Assembly (NCBI GenBank): GCA_947034895.1
Contig: OX344765.1
Location: 22,077,001 to 22,141,000, forward strand
Reading direction: 5' to 3'
DNA length: 64,000 nucleotides
Source of the DNA: Rhytidiadelphus loreus
Lineage: Eukaryota > Streptophyta > Bryopsida > Hypnales > Hylocomiaceae
Positions 61,259-64,000 of the stretch are shown piece after piece; the first letter of the stretch is position 1, and every line of letters starts with the position of its first letter. A model generated the notes under the pieces. The model did not search any database, was not told the DNA's origin, and saw nothing but the letters and a program-made list of their open reading frames with translations. Made by a program: the position numbers and the translations under genes.

Positions 61259-62384
61259 TTCAGAGAATTTTTGAAGGATATTCAGTGCCAACAACTCGTA
61301 TCAAGTGGGTAGTTCTCTACAGAAAACAAAAAATTGAAAATTTTTCATGCTTTCATTGTACAAGAATGAAGGTTGCAGTTAGACCTTGCAAGGCCTACAA
61401 TTTCTTCTTCATGATAGATTTAGTTCAATTTCAAAGATACTTGTAATACTTCATATGCAATTCACATAGCTGTATTTTTATTTATTTTTTAGTTGGATAA
61501 CAAAAACCCTATTATGTGTACTGTCACTTAGTATATAATGAAATCTGTACATTCTAATAGTATTGCAATACGGTATCCACCATTACAACATGCACATCCT
61601 CAAACTGAAAACATGTACAGTACTGTAGCACTTGTGCAACACATTATATTATACACATATGTATTCTACATTAGTGAGTAGTCGACATCTTTGCTTGCCC
61701 TTGCTAACATTCTCTTCATACATGAAAATCATTGGCAATGACAACATTTAAAAAAATTTGTTCACAAGCACTCTTTTTTTGGAACTATGCTTCTTCAAAC
61801 GCTTGAGGTCACACAAGTTATTCTTCAGAATGTACGTACAGGTACTACACTACAACTTATCTTTCATTGTTCCATGCGTGCATCTTGTTCCGTTGCTGTT
61901 GCAGAAGCGACCGTAATGTACGTTCCCCCTACTGTTGCCACTCGGTTGGCAGCACTAGCGGTTGCAAGCCAATGAAGTCTGCGTTGCTTCTAACATCAAT
62001 GATGCGGTTCTGTGAATCAGGAAGTTCTAACTGCCCACGTCTACCACGAACATCAATTCGACAGACCACTATCGGAATCCATAATAGCTTTATACGGATC
62101 CTAATAGACTAGGAGAAATTAAACTAGGTCAAATTTGAAAAAAATTAGTTTAGGCATAGACTAACAGAAACAAATAAATACTTAGAATTAGTTTAGACTT
62201 CGTATCGGAACCAGTACGGGAGCATGACGGAACTTGACATCCGGGTGGACGGATTTAGGAGCCGGAACGCAGGAACCCGGAACGCAGTCATTTAATTCAG
62301 TAGCTTGCGGCGGTAGACTAGGAATACGTTACGGCGTTCCGTAGCCTGCGTTCCCATTGCAGTGAACGTTGGGCGTAGAAATTC
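61259..62384. other. Intergenic stretch before the gag-like frame
   Basis: AT-rich to about 61800, then more balanced. Short frames at 61787-62112 have no domain. 62100-62380 becomes GC-richer and may be the control region of the following retroelement, but no LTR border was identified. Confidence 0.35.
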
Positions 62385-62392
62385 TATATAAA
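62385..62392 (+). promoter_or_regulatory. Possible TATA box of the gag-like element
   Basis: TATATAAA about 107 bp before the ATG at 62499. The spacing is short for an LTR with a complete R-U5 and primer site, so its role is uncertain. Confidence 0.35.
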
Positions 62393-62498
62393 CCTAGCTC
62401 CTCCTCATATCTCGCCTTCTTTCAGTTGCTCCGCATCTGGCTGATAGTGAGAGAAAGTGTGGTGAGTTAGGGTTACGGCGTTAAGAGAGGTGAGACGG

Positions 62499-64000
62499 AT
62501 GGCAGGGGTTAGTACGCGGTATACGGTTCCAGCCCGGAAGATTAGTCCGGTAGTTCCAACGGATCCGCTGCACCTACGGCAATTAAAGGAACAATTTGAA
62601 GGTCTTGGGGTGTGCAAGTTTACTGAAGAAACTCTGGAACATCCAGAGTGACCAGGTCCTCCGGGAATTGGCGGTGGGCGCACCGAATCAATACGACCAG
62701 ACCGTACGAGGGCATCCAGACTAGTGGATGGAGGAGTTGTGGGCAGAGGTTTACGGATTCTCGCGAACCGGAAACGGATTCGTTGCCCGGACGGACTAGT
62801 ACCACCAGCACAAGTTTGTGAATCCGCCACACTCGAAGGAAGGCTACGCTATCAAGGACTGCCGGGACGAGAGGCACAAGCGATTGCTCCGGTTTCTCCT
62901 ACCGATTCTGTATCTGGACAAGAGTTCCCGGGTTACGGTCACGATGGCCAACACAATATTCGGGGCGTTCCAAAACCGGGTTGTTCACTGGGGCTGGGTA
63001 GTGGCGAGTGTAGTCGGGAGGTGCACCGGAAACCTGGAAAAGAACAAACCGAACCCGCTCAGCACGTATCTCCTCCACTTGTACCAGCACCGGGAACTGT
63101 TGACGGAAGCCGAAGTGACGGATTACGAGACCGGATTGATCATGCTGCAATGCAATTGCACGGATGATGAGGAACCGGAGACGCAGGAGTCTGAGAACAA
63201 GGACGAGGAAGCCAAGCCGGAAGTCAAGGAAGAAAAGCCGGATCCGGAACCAAAGGAGACATAAAGGGAGAAGGAGGAACGGGAGCAAGCATCTGCAAGC
63301 CGGAGACGGAAGTCTACGGATCCGGCGGCCAGAGGTAAATTCCCGGGTCCCTTTCTTGCACAGGATATAAAAGAATGGGAAGGACCACGCTTCTTTGAAT
63401 GTGGAGAAGAGTGGATCCGAACCGCAAGGATGTACTACGACCGACTAACGAAGATCGTGCTCCGGTCCGCGGAGGTGGTACACTGCGAACCGGAAAACCT
63501 TCTGGACGCGCTAAAGGCGCTACCACCCGAGTTGAAGTGGAACGAGATGAGGACGGAAATCCGGAACCTGAAGACGGAACGGGATGAGCTGAAGGGGAAG
63601 CTGAGCTGGACGGAAGGGGAGTTGCACCAGTCTCAAGAGGCGACGCAGAAGGCCTACCAAGCATTCCAGACCTTCCAGAAATGGATGGTGAGTCCGGCCG
63701 ACCTCTACCACAATGCGGCCCTTTACGACGAGATGTAGAAGACGTCTGCGGCCCTCACCAACACGAAGATAGTCCGAGTGATGGTGGAGATATCGGGAAG
63801 AATGGAGGCGTCGTTGAAGGAGTTTCGGTCCATGATCGCGAATCTGGATCCGAACAAGCCCCTCGACTTCAGTGGATTTCCGGAAGTTCCGGATGTCATC
63901 GCTACTCCGTCAACGCAACTTCCCATCTCTCCTATCAAACGGACAGGTCAGTTTGGATCTGTGCTGAACATCGTCAGCGCAGGAGGACAGAGTTCCGGAC
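62499..64000 (+). pseudogene. Degraded retroelement gag-like reading frame (runs off the window)
   Basis: ATG at 62499 opens 50 codons (MAGVSTRYTVPARK...) to TGA at 62649-62651. The related frame continues in +1 register from about 62650 with TAG at 62722-62724 and 62797-62799, then a long stretch to TAA at 63262-63264, then on to TAG at 63736-63738 and beyond 64000. Recognisable parts are a conserved-looking core (MANTIFGAF...VVHWGWVVASVVGR...LLHLYQH), an acidic Glu/Lys/Pro-rich tail, then a coiled-coil-like segment (about 63540-63680). GC is clearly higher than upstream DNA, as in retroelement coding regions. I read it as gag-like from layout and composition; no zinc knuckle, protease or reverse transcriptase is visible in the window. 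Confidence 0.45.

Noticed and set aside
1..64000. tRNA, rRNA or a multi-gene defence or biosynthetic cluster
   Set aside because: No cloverleaf, rRNA core or co-directional set of unrelated enzymes was seen on either strand; the window is receptor-kinase duplicates plus transposons.

Overview
This is nuclear DNA from a land plant with a repeat-rich, fairly AT-rich genome. Three spliced leucine-rich-repeat receptor kinase genes (LRR-RLKs, class XI, HAESA-like in style), plant-type introns, CACTA-type transposons, long-terminal-repeat (LTR) retroelements and many miniature inverted-repeat elements (MITEs) support this. The degraded transposase on the minus strand (57538-59767) and the FCP1-like phosphatase fragment (24880-25260) resemble families I associate with seedless plants (mosses, lycophytes, liverworts). 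That is an impression from memory; I cannot name the species. No bacterial, organellar, rRNA, tRNA or CRISPR feature was recognised.

Layout. 1-2578: 3' part of LRR-RLK copy 1, cut by the window edge. 2870-12603: repeats, including a 222-bp CACTA-like MITE, a palindrome array, a solo LTR, an unclassified inverted-repeat element, a 2.2-kb CACTA element and a TTAA-flanked element. 12680-22879: a duplicated unit made of a tandem ~100-bp repeat, a GC-richer apparently non-coding leader, a spacer and LRR-RLK copy 2, which is a pseudogene. A 2983-bp CACTA element sits inside this unit and itself holds a TTAA-flanked element. 23313-29248: transposon debris with an FCP1-like fragment, then a truncated inverted copy of the upstream unit carrying two further insertions. 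29249-40620: mostly gene-poor, with one doubtful small gene, a third TTAA-flanked element, a 217-bp CACTA MITE and a 228-bp MITE family. 40627-48503: second direct copy of the unit with LRR-RLK copy 3, which is open along its full length. 49149-64000: transposon ends, a 4.2-kb solo LTR that splits another member of the TTAA family, a broken transposase, a fourth complete TTAA-flanked element, and a broken gag-like reading frame running off the window.

How the genes relate. The three receptor kinases are local duplicates. Copies 1 and 2 are nearly identical over about 2.1 kb (copy 1 585-2690), introns included, while upstream parts of copy 2 look more like copy 3; this mosaic pattern suggests gene conversion. 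Copy 2 has a nonsense codon in the LRR domain and a damaged glycine loop. Copy 3 is open throughout, but its kinase carries lysine where the alpha-C-helix glutamate is expected. Only copy 1 keeps every kinase motif I checked. No operon-like or defence-island system is present. The most unusual signal is the set of TTAA-flanked elements with CCCC...GGGG ends, which resemble piggyBac termini and would be uncommon in land plants.
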